Below are positions 1 through 8,374 of a stretch of DNA of 18,929 nt, one piece after another; the stretch's first letter is position 1, and every line of letters starts with the position of its first letter. The DNA is taken from NCBI GenBank assembly GCA_902478715.1, contig CABSMC010000048.1:1-18929 (forward strand), written 5' to 3'. Both the position numbers and the translations under genes were made by a program. The DNA comes from an uncultured Adlercreutzia sp. (GTDB lineage: Bacteria; Actinomycetota; Coriobacteriia; Coriobacteriales; Eggerthellaceae). The notes beneath the pieces were generated by a model. It was given only the letters and a program-made list of their open reading frames with translations. It did not search any database and was not told the DNA's origin.

Positions 1-2
1 GT

Positions 3-956
3 ACGGCGTCAGCCGATGCCAAAGCCCCGCTTTCCACGACGACGCCTCCTCCTCCGGCCTCTGAGGGCGCCTTGTGCGGCGATGGGGGCGATGGTTTACC
101 GTGCAGGCAACGGCGCGTTCCCCTCTGCTGGCGGCTCTTTCTCATTCTCGGCGTATACGGCGCCGTGTTCGGGTTCCTCCATGTGGTGCCCCTCGCACTG
201 CCGCTCGGCGTGGTCGCGCGGGTGTCCTCCTTCCTTGTTGGCATGGGTGCCGCCCTCGCGCTGCTCGTCCTCACGCTGCCTCCGGCGCGCTCCCTCGACA
301 TGTCGCGTATCTGGAACCGCTTCTACCGGGTGGTCTTCCCCGTGGCCACGGTGGCGGCCCTGCTTGGCCCCCTGACGGCCAGTACCGAGTTTTTGCCCGC
401 GCTTGTCATGCAGGCCTGTGCCCTCTACTACTTCGACGCGCTCCTTGCCGTAGGCTGCTATGCGGTGTGTCGGGTTCTGCGCGCGGCGCCCTCCCAGGTG
501 TTCGGGCGAGCCTTCCTCATTCGGTCGGTCGGCTTTCTACTCGGTAACCTTGCGGGAATGGAGGTTCACGAAAACCTCGTTCTCGATACCGCGGCCTTCT
601 CCGTCATCGGCACGGCGGTGTTCGTCCTGCTTGTGCTCGTCACCTTCAACATGAACTCGGAGAAGTACGCCAAGACGGTTTGGGGCCTTCTGCCCCACGA
701 GGATCCGCGCGGCCGCTATGAGCGCACCCGCGATGAGCGCTGCACGGCTCTGGCGGCTCAGTTCGGCCTGACCGAGCGCGAGGCCGAGGTGCTGCGCCTG
801 CTCGCCCGCAGCAAGCGTCCGCGCGAGATCAGCGACGTGCTGGTGGTGTCGGTGGCCACGGTGCGCTCGCATGTTCATGCCATTTACACGAAGACGGGCG
901 TGCACTCAGCTGCCGAGCTGGCGAAGCTTGTAGAATGTCCCCAGGACAAAAGCTAG
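3..956 (+). CDS. LuxR-family membrane-bound transcriptional regulator, 5' end missing
   Basis: The reading frame is already open at the first base, so the true start lies upstream. The visible part starts with a proline-rich linker. About six hydrophobic segments follow, for example RLFLILGVYGAVFGFLHV and FSVIGTAVFVLLVLVTF. The last ~60 residues form a LuxR/GerE helix-turn-helix beginning LTEREAEVLRLLARSK, with the typical VSVATVRSHVHAIYTKTGV recognition region. Six helices plus a C-terminal HTH match the second half of the twelve-helix LuxR regulators that are abundant in Eggerthellaceae. They are thought to sense a ligand in or near the membrane and act on neighbouring genes; the ligand here is unknown. 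The stop lies 14 bases before the next start, and that gene's ribosome site overlaps the stop, so the two are probably co-transcribed. A TTG codon at 72 opens a shorter version, but it has no ribosome site and falls in a linker. Confidence 0.88.
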   Translation, partial: TASADAKAPLSTTTPPPPASEGALCGDGGDGLPCRQRRVPLCWRLFLILGVYGAVFGFLHVVPLALPLGVVARVSSFLVGMGAALALLVLTLPPARSLDMSRIWNRFYRVVFPVATVAALLGPLTASTEFLPALVMQACALYYFDALLAVGCYAVCRVLRAAPSQVFGRAFLIRSVGFLLGNLAGMEVHENLVLDTAAFSVIGTAVFVLLVLVTFNMNSEKYAKTVWGLLPHEDPRGRYERTRDERCTALAAQFGLTEREAEVLRLLARSKRPREISDVLVVSVATVRSHVHAIYTKTGVHSAAELAKLVECPQDKS

Positions 957-970
957 AGAAGGGGATTGCC

Positions 971-1537
971 GTGGAAGAGGAGTGCAACACCGTCACATTC
1001 GTGGGCGCCGACGGGATGGAGCAGAGCTTCCCGCTGGACTTTCTGCTGGAACGCGGCGCCATTGTGGCCAATCGCGTGAATGGCGAGGACATCATGAGCG
1101 TCATGGGCGCTACCAACCAGTTGTGGGTGCCGGGTCTTCCGGCCAAGTACTTCGTGCGCGACATCCGCGAGATCCGCTTCACCAACGAGGAGGTCCCCCC
1201 GGTCATCGGGCCGTTCGTCGACGACGGCCACGACTACACCAACCGTCCCAACGTGGCGGCGAAGGCCGAGTACGTGGGGCGCGTCGGCGAGCCCATGGAA
1301 TTCACCGGCTGGGCCCACGACTTCGACAAGCGCATCATCGCGGTGGAGTTCTCGCTCGACAACGGCGCGCACTGGACCCGCTACGATCTGGAAGGCACGA
1401 CGGCCGAGCGCTGGGTGTCGTGGACCTTCGCCTACACGCCCGAGGCCTCCGGCGCCTACCAGATGAAGGTGCGCTCGGTGAACGAGGACGGCGACGCCTC
1501 GCCCATTGCCGCCGTGCACACCTTCGAGGTGCTGTAG
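971..1537 (+). CDS. Small sulfite-oxidase-fold protein (C-terminal half of a molybdopterin oxidoreductase)
   Basis: The product is 188 residues. Residues ~1-75 resemble the last part of the oxidoreductase molybdopterin-binding domain, with the family's NGE...G...VPG..AKYFVRDI pattern. Residues ~80-188 resemble the Ig-like Mo-co oxidoreductase dimerisation domain (VEFSLDNGAHWTRYDL, then WVSWTFAYTP). The first ~120-200 residues of normal family members, which carry the cysteine ligand of molybdenum, are absent, and nothing upstream encodes them because that DNA is the LuxR gene. Catalysis by the usual mechanism is therefore doubtful. There is no signal peptide, so it should be cytoplasmic. I chose GTG at 971 because GAGAAGGGG lies just upstream; an in-frame ATG at 935 overlaps the LuxR gene and has only a weak ribosome site. 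The frame is clean, arguing against recent decay. It may be a scaffold or binding protein, or an old remnant. Confidence 0.75.
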   Translation: MEEECNTVTFVGADGMEQSFPLDFLLERGAIVANRVNGEDIMSVMGATNQLWVPGLPAKYFVRDIREIRFTNEEVPPVIGPFVDDGHDYTNRPNVAAKAEYVGRVGEPMEFTGWAHDFDKRIIAVEFSLDNGAHWTRYDLEGTTAERWVSWTFAYTPEASGAYQMKVRSVNEDGDASPIAAVHTFEVL

Positions 1538-1565
1538 CCCCGCCCGCTCAAAGATAGAAGTTTTC

Positions 1566-1596
1566 AGAAGGTGCCTGATCGGGTGCCTTCTTTTTC
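1566..1596 (+). terminator. Rho-independent terminator after the LuxR/sulfite-oxidase-fold pair
   Basis: AGAAGGTGCC (1566-1575) pairs with GGTGCCTTCT (1582-1591) as a 10-bp stem containing two G-U pairs, with a 6-base loop and a run of five T. It lies 28 bases after the stop and separates this transcript from the ABC genes. Confidence 0.85.
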
Positions 1597-1628
1597 ATTC
1601 ATCGTGTATCGTAAGGGCCGAGAGAAAA

Positions 1629-1652
1629 GCGCCCGGGCGGGGCGCCGGGTGC
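1629..1652 (+). other. Hairpin in the leader of the ABC transporter operon
   Basis: GCGCCCGG (1629-1636) pairs with CCGGGTGC (1645-1652), with one G-U pair and an 8-base loop. The 3' arm ends one base before the GGGAGGA ribosome site of the ATPase gene. It could affect translation or be chance in GC-rich DNA. No convincing promoter was found between the terminator above and this gene. Confidence 0.35.
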
Positions 1653-1663
1653 TGGGAGGAATC

Positions 1664-2365
<702 letters not shown>

Positions 2366-2366
2366 C

Positions 2367-5300
2367 GTGAAGGCGTTCAATAAGGACATCGTCCGCTCCA
2401 TCCGCCACTCGCTCGGGCGCTTTGTCGCCATCGCCGCTATCGTGGCGCTGGGCTGCGGCTTCTATGCCGGGCTGCGCATGACGGCGCCGGACATGAAGCT
2501 GGCGGCCGATGCCTACTACGACGGCACCGATCTCATGGATATCCGCGTCGTCTCTACCCTGGGGCTCACGGATGAGGACATCGAGGCCTTGCGGGACGTG
2601 CCCGGCGTCTCGGGCGTGGAGGCGGCCTACTCCGCCGATGTGCTGGCCACCTTGAACGACGAGCAGTACGTGATGCGCGTGCACTCGCTGTCGCCCTCGG
2701 CGGCGACGGCGGCGAAGACCGATGCGGGCGCCATCTCCTCCGATGATGCGGATTACCTCAACCGGCTCGATCTGGTGGAAGGCCGTTGGCCTACCTCGGC
2801 CAACGAGTGCGTCATCTTCAACGACCGCGTCATGAGCGGGCCCTCGGCGCTGGGGGACACCGTGACGGTCGATCCGTCGGCGGGCAGTGCGGAAGACACG
2901 CTGGCAGAAATGGAGTTCACCGTGGTGGGGCGCGTGCATTCCCCGCTCTACGTCAGCTCCACGTCCATGGGCACCTCCACCATCGGCTCGGGCACCGTCG
3001 AGCAGTTCATGTACGTGCTGCCGGAGGCCTTCGATGCGGACATGCCCTATGTGGAGGCCTACGTGTCGGTGGAGGGCGCCGCGGAGCTGCCCGCCGACAG
3101 CGACGCCTACGACGACCGGGTGGCCGGGGTTGTGGCCGCCATCGAGGGCATCGCCCCGGCTCGGGAGCAGGCCCGGGTGGATGGCCTGAAGGCCGAGGCC
3201 CAGGCCGATCTGGACGAGGCGCGAGCGGAATACGAAGAGGAGGAGGCCCGCGCGAAGGCCGAGCTCGCCGATGCCCGCGCCGAGCTGGATGCGGCCAAGG
3301 AGGAGCTGGACGAGGGTCAGCGCAAGCTGGACGCGGCCGCCTCCACGCTTTCCGCGAGCGAGAAGAAGATCAAGGACGGCGAGAAGGAGTACACCCAGGG
3401 CACGGAGTCGCTTTCCAAGCGCAAGGCCGACGCTGAGGCGCAGTTCGCCGAGGCCGAGCAGCAGATCGCCGCCAATGAGGCGAACCTCGCCGAAGCCAAT
3501 GCGGCATTGCCGACGCTGCAGGACGCCCTGGCCCAGGCCGAGGCCGCCTTGCAGGTGCCGAACCTCCCCGCCGAGCAGCGCGCAGAGCTTGAGGCGACCC
3601 GCGCCGACCTGGAGCAGAAGATCGCTGACATCGCCGCCGCAGCGACGGCCTTGGATGAGGCGAAGGCGCAGCTCGCGCAAGAGCGCGCCTCCGCCGACGC
3701 GCAGATCGCTGCGGCACAGACCCAGCTCGATCAGGCCAAGACGAGCGTCGAGGAAGGCAAGAAGCAGCTGGAAGAGGGCAAGGCGGAATACGAGCAGGCC
3801 AAAGCCGACCTGGAGGCGGGCCGGGCCGAGTACGAGCAGGGCGTGGCCGACTACGACGCCGCCGCGGCCGAGGCCAACGAGGAGTTGGACAAGGCGGAGC
3901 AGGAACTCGCCGACGCTCAGAAGGAGATCGACGACATCGAGCCGCCGGATTGGCTCGTCATGGACCGCACGAAGAACTTCGGCGTGGTGAGCTTCGCCTC
4001 CGATGCCGATCGCATCGACGCCATCGCGTCGTTCTTCCCCTTCATCTTCTTCCTCGTGGCGGCGCTCGTGGCCCTTACCACCATGACCCGCATGGTGGAA
4101 GAGGAGCGCATGCTCATCGGCACCTTCAAGGCGCTCGGCTACTCGCGGGCGCGCATCACCTCGAAGTACCTCATCTACGCCGCCCTGGCCGCGGGGATGG
4201 GCAGCGTTCTCGGCATTGCGGTGCTCTCCCAGGTGCTGCCCTGGGTCATCATGGAGGCCTACTCCATCGTCTACTACGTGCCCCGCGCTTCCATGCCCAT
4301 CGACTGGCCCATCGCGCTCGCCGCGGCCGGGCTCGGCATCGGCATCACGCTTCTGGCCACCTGGGCCGCCGCTGCGGCCACCCTGCGCGAGACCCCGGCC
4401 GCCCTCATGCAGCCGCCGGCGCCCAAGGCCGGCAAGCGCATTCTGCTGGAGCGCGTCGGACCCCTGTGGCGTCGCCTCTCGTTCTCGTGGAAGGTGACGT
4501 TCCGCAATATCTTCCGCTACAAGCGCCGCCTCGTCATGACGTGCGTGGGCATCGCCGGCTGCACGGCGCTTCTGCTGACGGGCCTGGGGCTGCAGAACTC
4601 CATCAACGACATCATCGACGTGCAGTACGGCGAGCTGGTTGACTACAACGTCGTCATCTCCGAGAAGGACGATGCTGCAGATGACGAGCGCGAGGCTGCC
4701 GCCGCTCTTCTGGACGACGCTGAGAAGCTGCCCGTGGCCGTCCGCGCCACCGAGACCTCCATGATCGCCCAGGGCACCGACGGCACCGAGGCCATGACCA
4801 CCATCGTGGCGCCGTCCGACCCCGAGGCGTTCAAGGAGCTGTGGCGCTTCCGCACCCGTGAGGGCCACGATGAGGTGGGGCTGACCGACGCCGGCGCCAT
4901 CGTCACCGAGAAGCTGGCCACCAAGCTGGGGCTTTCGGCGGGCGACGCCATCGTGTTCGCCGAGCAGGACGATTTGGGCAATGCCACGGCGACGACTTAT
5001 TCCGTGCCCGTGACGGGCATCATCGAGAACTATATCGGCGATTATGCCTTCATGACGCCGGAGACCTACGCGCGCACCTTCGGGGAGGAGCCGGACAACC
5101 TCACGGTGTACGCCCGGGCCACTACCGACGAGGGGGAGCGCTCTGCGCTCTCCGAGGCCCTGCGCGCTACGGGGGCGGTGGACACCGTAGCCTTCAACGA
5201 CGAGGTCATCGACTCCTACAAGCAGATGCTGCGCTCGGTGAACATGGTCGTGGTGGTGCTTGTGGTGGCGGCGGCCGCGCTCGCGTTCATCGTGCTGTAC

Positions 5301-5639
5301 AACCTGACGAACATCAACATCACCGAGCGGGCCCGGGAAATCGCCACGTTGAAGGTGCTCGGCTTCACGCCCCGCGAGGTGAACGCCTACATCTTCCGCG
5401 AGATCGTGCTTCTGGCTATGCTGGGCGCGCTTGTGGGCCTGGGCCTCGGCGTGGTGCTGGAAGGCTTCGTCGTGGTGACGGCGGAAGTGGATCAGGTCAT
5501 GTTCGGGCGCACCATTCACTGGGACAGCTTCGTCATCGCCTTCGTTCTCACCATGGTGTTCACCGCCGTCGTCATGCTCGTCATGCGCCCCAAGCTTGCC
5601 CGCATCGACATGGTGGAGAGCCTGAAGTCCAACGAGTAG
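2367..5639 (+). CDS. FtsX-family ABC permease with a large extracytoplasmic coiled coil
   Basis: This 1090-residue permease partners with the upstream ATPase. Order: a membrane helix at ~17-36; an outer domain; a long charged Glu/Ala/Lys/Asp-rich region at ~274-528 with strong coiled-coil character; an FtsX block with several helices (~550-680); another helix at ~722-745; a second outer domain (~746-955); and a C-terminal FtsX block (~958-1085). The duplicated FtsX blocks are typical of ~10-helix single-chain permeases. GTG 2367 is the likely start: GGAG lies seven bases upstream and it follows the ATPase stop by one base. An in-frame ATG at 2328 would overlap the ATPase. Such permeases often act by mechanotransmission, for example on cell-wall enzymes, rather than by passing substrate through a channel. 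Its role here is unknown. It converges on the minus-strand TetR gene with a 59-base gap that holds only a weak imperfect hairpin (5660-5685). Confidence 0.92.
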   Translation: MKAFNKDIVRSIRHSLGRFVAIAAIVALGCGFYAGLRMTAPDMKLAADAYYDGTDLMDIRVVSTLGLTDEDIEALRDVPGVSGVEAAYSADVLATLNDEQYVMRVHSLSPSAATAAKTDAGAISSDDADYLNRLDLVEGRWPTSANECVIFNDRVMSGPSALGDTVTVDPSAGSAEDTLAEMEFTVVGRVHSPLYVSSTSMGTSTIGSGTVEQFMYVLPEAFDADMPYVEAYVSVEGAAELPADSDAYDDRVAGVVAAIEGIAPAREQARVDGLKAEAQADLDEARAEYEEEEARAKAELADARAELDAAKEELDEGQRKLDAAASTLSASEKKIKDGEKEYTQGTESLSKRKADAEAQFAEAEQQIAANEANLAEANAALPTLQDALAQAEAALQVPNLPAEQRAELEATRADLEQKIADIAAAATALDEAKAQLAQERASADAQIAAAQTQLDQAKTSVEEGKKQLEEGKAEYEQAKADLEAGRAEYEQGVADYDAAAAEANEELDKAEQELADAQKEIDDIEPPDWLVMDRTKNFGVVSFASDADRIDAIASFFPFIFFLVAALVALTTMTRMVEEERMLIGTFKALGYSRARITSKYLIYAALAAGMGSVLGIAVLSQVLPWVIMEAYSIVYYVPRASMPIDWPIALAAAGLGIGITLLATWAAAAATLRETPAALMQPPAPKAGKRILLERVGPLWRRLSFSWKVTFRNIFRYKRRLVMTCVGIAGCTALLLTGLGLQNSINDIIDVQYGELVDYNVVISEKDDAADDEREAAAALLDDAEKLPVAVRATETSMIAQGTDGTEAMTTIVAPSDPEAFKELWRFRTREGHDEVGLTDAGAIVTEKLATKLGLSAGDAIVFAEQDDLGNATATTYSVPVTGIIENYIGDYAFMTPETYARTFGEEPDNLTVYARATTDEGERSALSEALRATGAVDTVAFNDEVIDSYKQMLRSVNMVVVVLVVAAAALAFIVLYNLTNINITERAREIATLKVLGFTPREVNAYIFREIVLLAMLGALVGLGLGVVLEGFVVVTAEVDQVMFGRTIHWDSFVIAFVLTMVFTAVVMLVMRPKLARIDMVESLKSNE

Positions 5640-5698
5640 GAAGAACCAGGGTGCCGTTTCGAAGGCGAGCCGCCTCTCGCGGTCGAAAAACCAGGGGC

Positions 5699-6247
5699 TC
5701 AAAGACTTAAGGCCCGATGGAGCAAGGGAGGCACGCACAACTCGGTGAGCCTGGCCATGTCCGCCGGTGGCGCGTCGCAGCCCTCTTTGAGCCAGCGGCT
5801 GAAGGCGGCGCGTTCCACTGAGGCGCACATCCAGGCGTAGTAGCAGTACTCGTCGGTGAACGCCAATTCGCGGTTTTCAAAGGTTTCCCGGAAGGCGGCG
5901 ATACGGTTCTCGGCCACCGCGGCTGCACCCTCGTCACTGAACTTGCTTTGCGATGAGTTGGCGAAGAGAAGCCTTTGGCGCTCCATGAGCGTGTACCAGC
6001 GCTCGTAACCCTCGCGCCATGAAAGCGTCCGTCCTATGAGGTCGAGCGTAAACGTGTCGCAATGGAGGGCATACCATGAGCCAATAGCGTACTTCGACTC
6101 GAAGTAGCTGTAGAACGTCTGCCTTGAAATGCCGGCACGGCGACATATCTCGGTAACTGACAGAGCGCGAATCGGCTCGGTGACAGCCTCCACCACGCGC
6201 ATACGCACATCGAATCCCCGGGGTTTCTCGATGTAGTGTACTTCCAT
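5699..6247 (-). CDS. TetR/AcrR-family transcriptional regulator
   Basis: The product is 182 residues. A TetR-type helix-turn-helix lies at ~29-50 (LSVTEICRRAGISRQTFYSYFESK). The aromatic F-Y-x-Y-F region after the recognition helix is typical of the family. The remaining ~125 residues are a helical ligand-binding and dimerisation region rich in Tyr, Trp and Phe. ATG at 6247 (minus strand) is preceded by AAGGAGGGC; in-frame codons further upstream would run into the divergent promoter region. The gene is transcribed away from the flavoprotein operon starting at 6435, with 187 bases between the two starts. That arrangement usually means it controls the divergent operon, its own gene, or both. 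The inducer is unknown and may be the substrate of module 1. Confidence 0.9.
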   Translation of the reverse strand: MEVHYIEKPRGFDVRMRVVEAVTEPIRALSVTEICRRAGISRQTFYSYFESKYAIGSWYALHCDTFTLDLIGRTLSWREGYERWYTLMERQRLLFANSSQSKFSDEGAAAVAENRIAAFRETFENRELAFTDEYCYYAWMCASVERAAFSRWLKEGCDAPPADMARLTELCVPPLLHRALSL

Positions 6248-6268
6248 AAAAAGCCCTCCTTTTCCCGC

Positions 6269-6298
6269 ATGATACCCACGAAAGCGTGAACTTGTCCA
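6269..6298 (-). promoter_or_regulatory. Promoter of the TetR-type regulator
   Basis: On the minus strand, TGGACA (plus-strand 6293-6298) and TATCAT (6269-6274) are separated by 18 bases. Each matches the sigma-70 consensus at five of six positions. The -10 box lies 21 bases before the ATG, allowing a short leader that contains the ribosome site. Confidence 0.65.
6277..6288. promoter_or_regulatory. Candidate operator (palindrome inside the regulator's promoter)
   Basis: CACG-AAAG-CGTG is a 4+4 inverted repeat with a 4-base spacer. It lies wholly within the spacer between the -35 and -10 boxes of the TetR gene. Its place fits autorepression. The arms are short, so chance is possible. Confidence 0.35.
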
Positions 6299-6380
6299 GG
6301 CGATCTTGACGGTTTGCACCTTTTGTAAGGAGGTTCCTGACGGGTTGGGAAAACTGCCCGCTGACAGCGAGTCGATGAAT

Positions 6381-6408
6381 TTGCCATGCTCTTCTCGTTC
6401 CGAATCAT
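6381..6408 (+). promoter_or_regulatory. Candidate promoter of module 1
   Basis: TTGCCA (6381-6386; five of six matches to the -35 consensus) is followed after 16 bases by AATCAT (6403-6408; four of six). Together with its flank, TTTGCCATGCT, the -35 closely matches the promoter proposed for module 2 (TTTGCCACGCT). Transcription would start about 20 bases before the flavoprotein ATG. Confidence 0.45.
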
Positions 6409-6434
6409 CTGAGGAGAGAGGAAAGGGAGTGGCA

Positions 6435-8357
6435 ATGGACGACAACATGTTCGTTGGCGATTCGACTGCCTGTTCGCGACGTTCGTTCTTGAAGGGGGTC
6501 GGCGCCACGGCCGGCTTCACCCTCTTGGCGGGCGCGGGATTGGGGGCGACAGGGTGCGCCCCGCAGGAGGATAGCGCCAACTTGGCTGAAACGGGGCATA
6601 CGGTTGTAACGCCCCGGGGCACCTACGAGGTGTACGAGACCGATATGCTCGTGTGCGGTTGCGGCTATGCCGGTATGTCGGCGGCGGCGAATGCCGCAAA
6701 GAGCGGCTTGAATGTTACGGTGGTCGAGAAGGGTCCGTTCGGCTCTGGCGGCGTGGCGGGCATGAACTTCGACTTCCTCACTACCTGGATCTACGATCCG
6801 AACTTCTATCAATTCGATTCCCAGATCGGGCCCGTGCTGAACCAAGAAGTGAATCTTGCCGCGCGCCGGTACGCAGAGGAGCGCAATGGGGCGAACCCCG
6901 CCTGCTCCGGCCAAGGTCAGCAGCTCGATCTCGAAGTTCTCAACAAAGGCCAGATGTTTCCCGAGCGCAACGAGGACGGAAGCTATCACATCTTCTCCGA
7001 TATCGAGGCAGCCAAGATCTACATGGTAGAAGGCTCCTTCCCCCGCCATGAGACCGACCGTCTGACGGCGTCGCCGTGGCTGACCATCGCCGATCAGACC
7101 ATGCTCACCGATCTTATCGTCAAAGACGGCGTGTGCCGGGGTGCCATGGGTATCCATTTGCCCACGGGAGCCTTCCGGGTGTTTCGTGCCAAGGCCACAG
7201 TGATGGCCACGGGCGGCACATGTTGGATTAACGGGTGGAACACTGTGGCGCCGCAGTCGGGCAGCGTGCCTGACAACACCTCCGACTTGGAGATGGCCGC
7301 CTTTCGCCATGGCGCCCCCATCGTGGATTCCGAATGGGCCGATTACGACCTCATCACCGTCTACCCCACGGGCATCTCCTGCGGGTACCCTGCCGGTCTC
7401 GGCGCCGACAGCATGTCGGTGGGCTATATCAAGGATCGCAACGGCGACCTATTCCTCGTGGACGAAGACGATCCCCTGAAGTATCAGAAGAGCCGCTCCC
7501 TGTTCCTGCAGACCGTGGGCCAGTGCATTGCCGACGGGCGCGGGTCGGACGCCGGCGGGGTCTACGTGGACTACTCGACTGAGGAGGCGCGCAGCCACAT
7601 CCGCTACTTCTATCGCCGCAACATCGATCTGTTCCGCGATACGTTCGGCATCGATCCTACGAGCGATCTTATCGAGTGCGGCCTCGAGATGATCGAGCAC
7701 CAGGGCAGCATTCTCACGGACGAGAAGGCCATGAGCCGCGAGTTCGCCGGCCTGTTCTGCGCTCGTGGCGGCGGTATGACCGGCGCGGCCGGAAGCCCCG
7801 GCGTGAGCCACAACTACCTGTACGGCAACTACGCCGCCCACTGCGCGGCCGAGTACGCGAAGACCGCCGAACTGGGAGAGCTCGACTTCTCCCTCATCGA
7901 CGCCGAACGCGAGCGTCTTGAAGCCATTCGCATCAACGCGGATGGGGGAGATATGCGCCCTGTGACCATTCGACGGGCCATCCAGAACGCGGCGGGGTCC
8001 GCTATGGGCATCATCCGCACCACCGAGGCCCTGGAGGCGGCCCGCGACGAACTGGCGCGTATTCGCAAGGAAGACCTCCCGCGCCAGGCCGTGGGCAGCC
8101 CGTCGCTGGCCTACAACATGGAGTGGAAAGAGGCCATCGAGAACTACAACCTGCTCACCATTGCCGAGCTGTCCGTGCTCGCATCGCTGACGCGCGAGGA
8201 AAGTCGCGGCAGCTATTTGCGTCCCGAATTCCCCGGCCCGAGCGACGATTGGGCGTGCTCTTTGGCCATCTCGGGCTCCGAGGGCGCCTACGAGACCGCG
8301 AAAGTTGAGCTGCCGACCGTCGATTGGGAATCCATCGACTGGTCGACGGTGGCCTAA
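6435..8357 (+). CDS. Tat-exported FAD-binding reductase subunit, module 1 (SdhA/FrdA superfamily)
   Basis: The product is 640 residues. A twin-arginine signal SRRSFLKG (Arg15-Arg16) is followed by a hydrophobic stretch and Cys41 in GATGCAP, a weak lipobox, so it should act outside the membrane and may be lipid-anchored. The FAD fold starts near residue 70 with GCGYAG (75-80), and Glu98 follows as the ribose ligand. The C-terminal domain has ASLTREESRG (REESR at 587-591), as in SdhA/FrdA. The family's covalent-FAD histidine motif, HPTG (here YPTG at 310-313) and the RGEGG arginine are absent, so FAD should be non-covalent and the substrate need not be fumarate. No CxxCH haem motif is present; electrons should come through the iron-sulfur subunit encoded next. 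ATG 6435 follows AGGAAAGGGAG. In-frame codons upstream (ATG 6375, TTG 6345) would give an over-long region before the RR pair. The substrate is unknown. Confidence 0.88.
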   Translation: MDDNMFVGDSTACSRRSFLKGVGATAGFTLLAGAGLGATGCAPQEDSANLAETGHTVVTPRGTYEVYETDMLVCGCGYAGMSAAANAAKSGLNVTVVEKGPFGSGGVAGMNFDFLTTWIYDPNFYQFDSQIGPVLNQEVNLAARRYAEERNGANPACSGQGQQLDLEVLNKGQMFPERNEDGSYHIFSDIEAAKIYMVEGSFPRHETDRLTASPWLTIADQTMLTDLIVKDGVCRGAMGIHLPTGAFRVFRAKATVMATGGTCWINGWNTVAPQSGSVPDNTSDLEMAAFRHGAPIVDSEWADYDLITVYPTGISCGYPAGLGADSMSVGYIKDRNGDLFLVDEDDPLKYQKSRSLFLQTVGQCIADGRGSDAGGVYVDYSTEEARSHIRYFYRRNIDLFRDTFGIDPTSDLIECGLEMIEHQGSILTDEKAMSREFAGLFCARGGGMTGAAGSPGVSHNYLYGNYAAHCAAEYAKTAELGELDFSLIDAERERLEAIRINADGGDMRPVTIRRAIQNAAGSAMGIIRTTEALEAARDELARIRKEDLPRQAVGSPSLAYNMEWKEAIENYNLLTIAELSVLASLTREESRGSYLRPEFPGPSDDWACSLAISGSEGAYETAKVELPTVDWESIDWSTVA

Positions 8358-8374
8358 TCCCAAGGAGGCATGCA

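Noticed and set aside
935..970. ATG at 935 as start of the sulfite-oxidase-fold gene
   Set aside because: It overlaps the LuxR gene by 22 bases, has a weak ribosome site and adds residues that do not fit the domain; GTG 971 has a good ribosome site.
1571..1663. A longer ATPase starting at 1571
   Set aside because: That start lies inside the terminator hairpin and adds 31 residues that do not belong to the ABC domain.
5660..5685. A terminator between the permease and TetR genes
   Set aside because: Only short interrupted pairing (GCGAG with CTCGC, CGA with TCG) and no T run on either strand in the right place.
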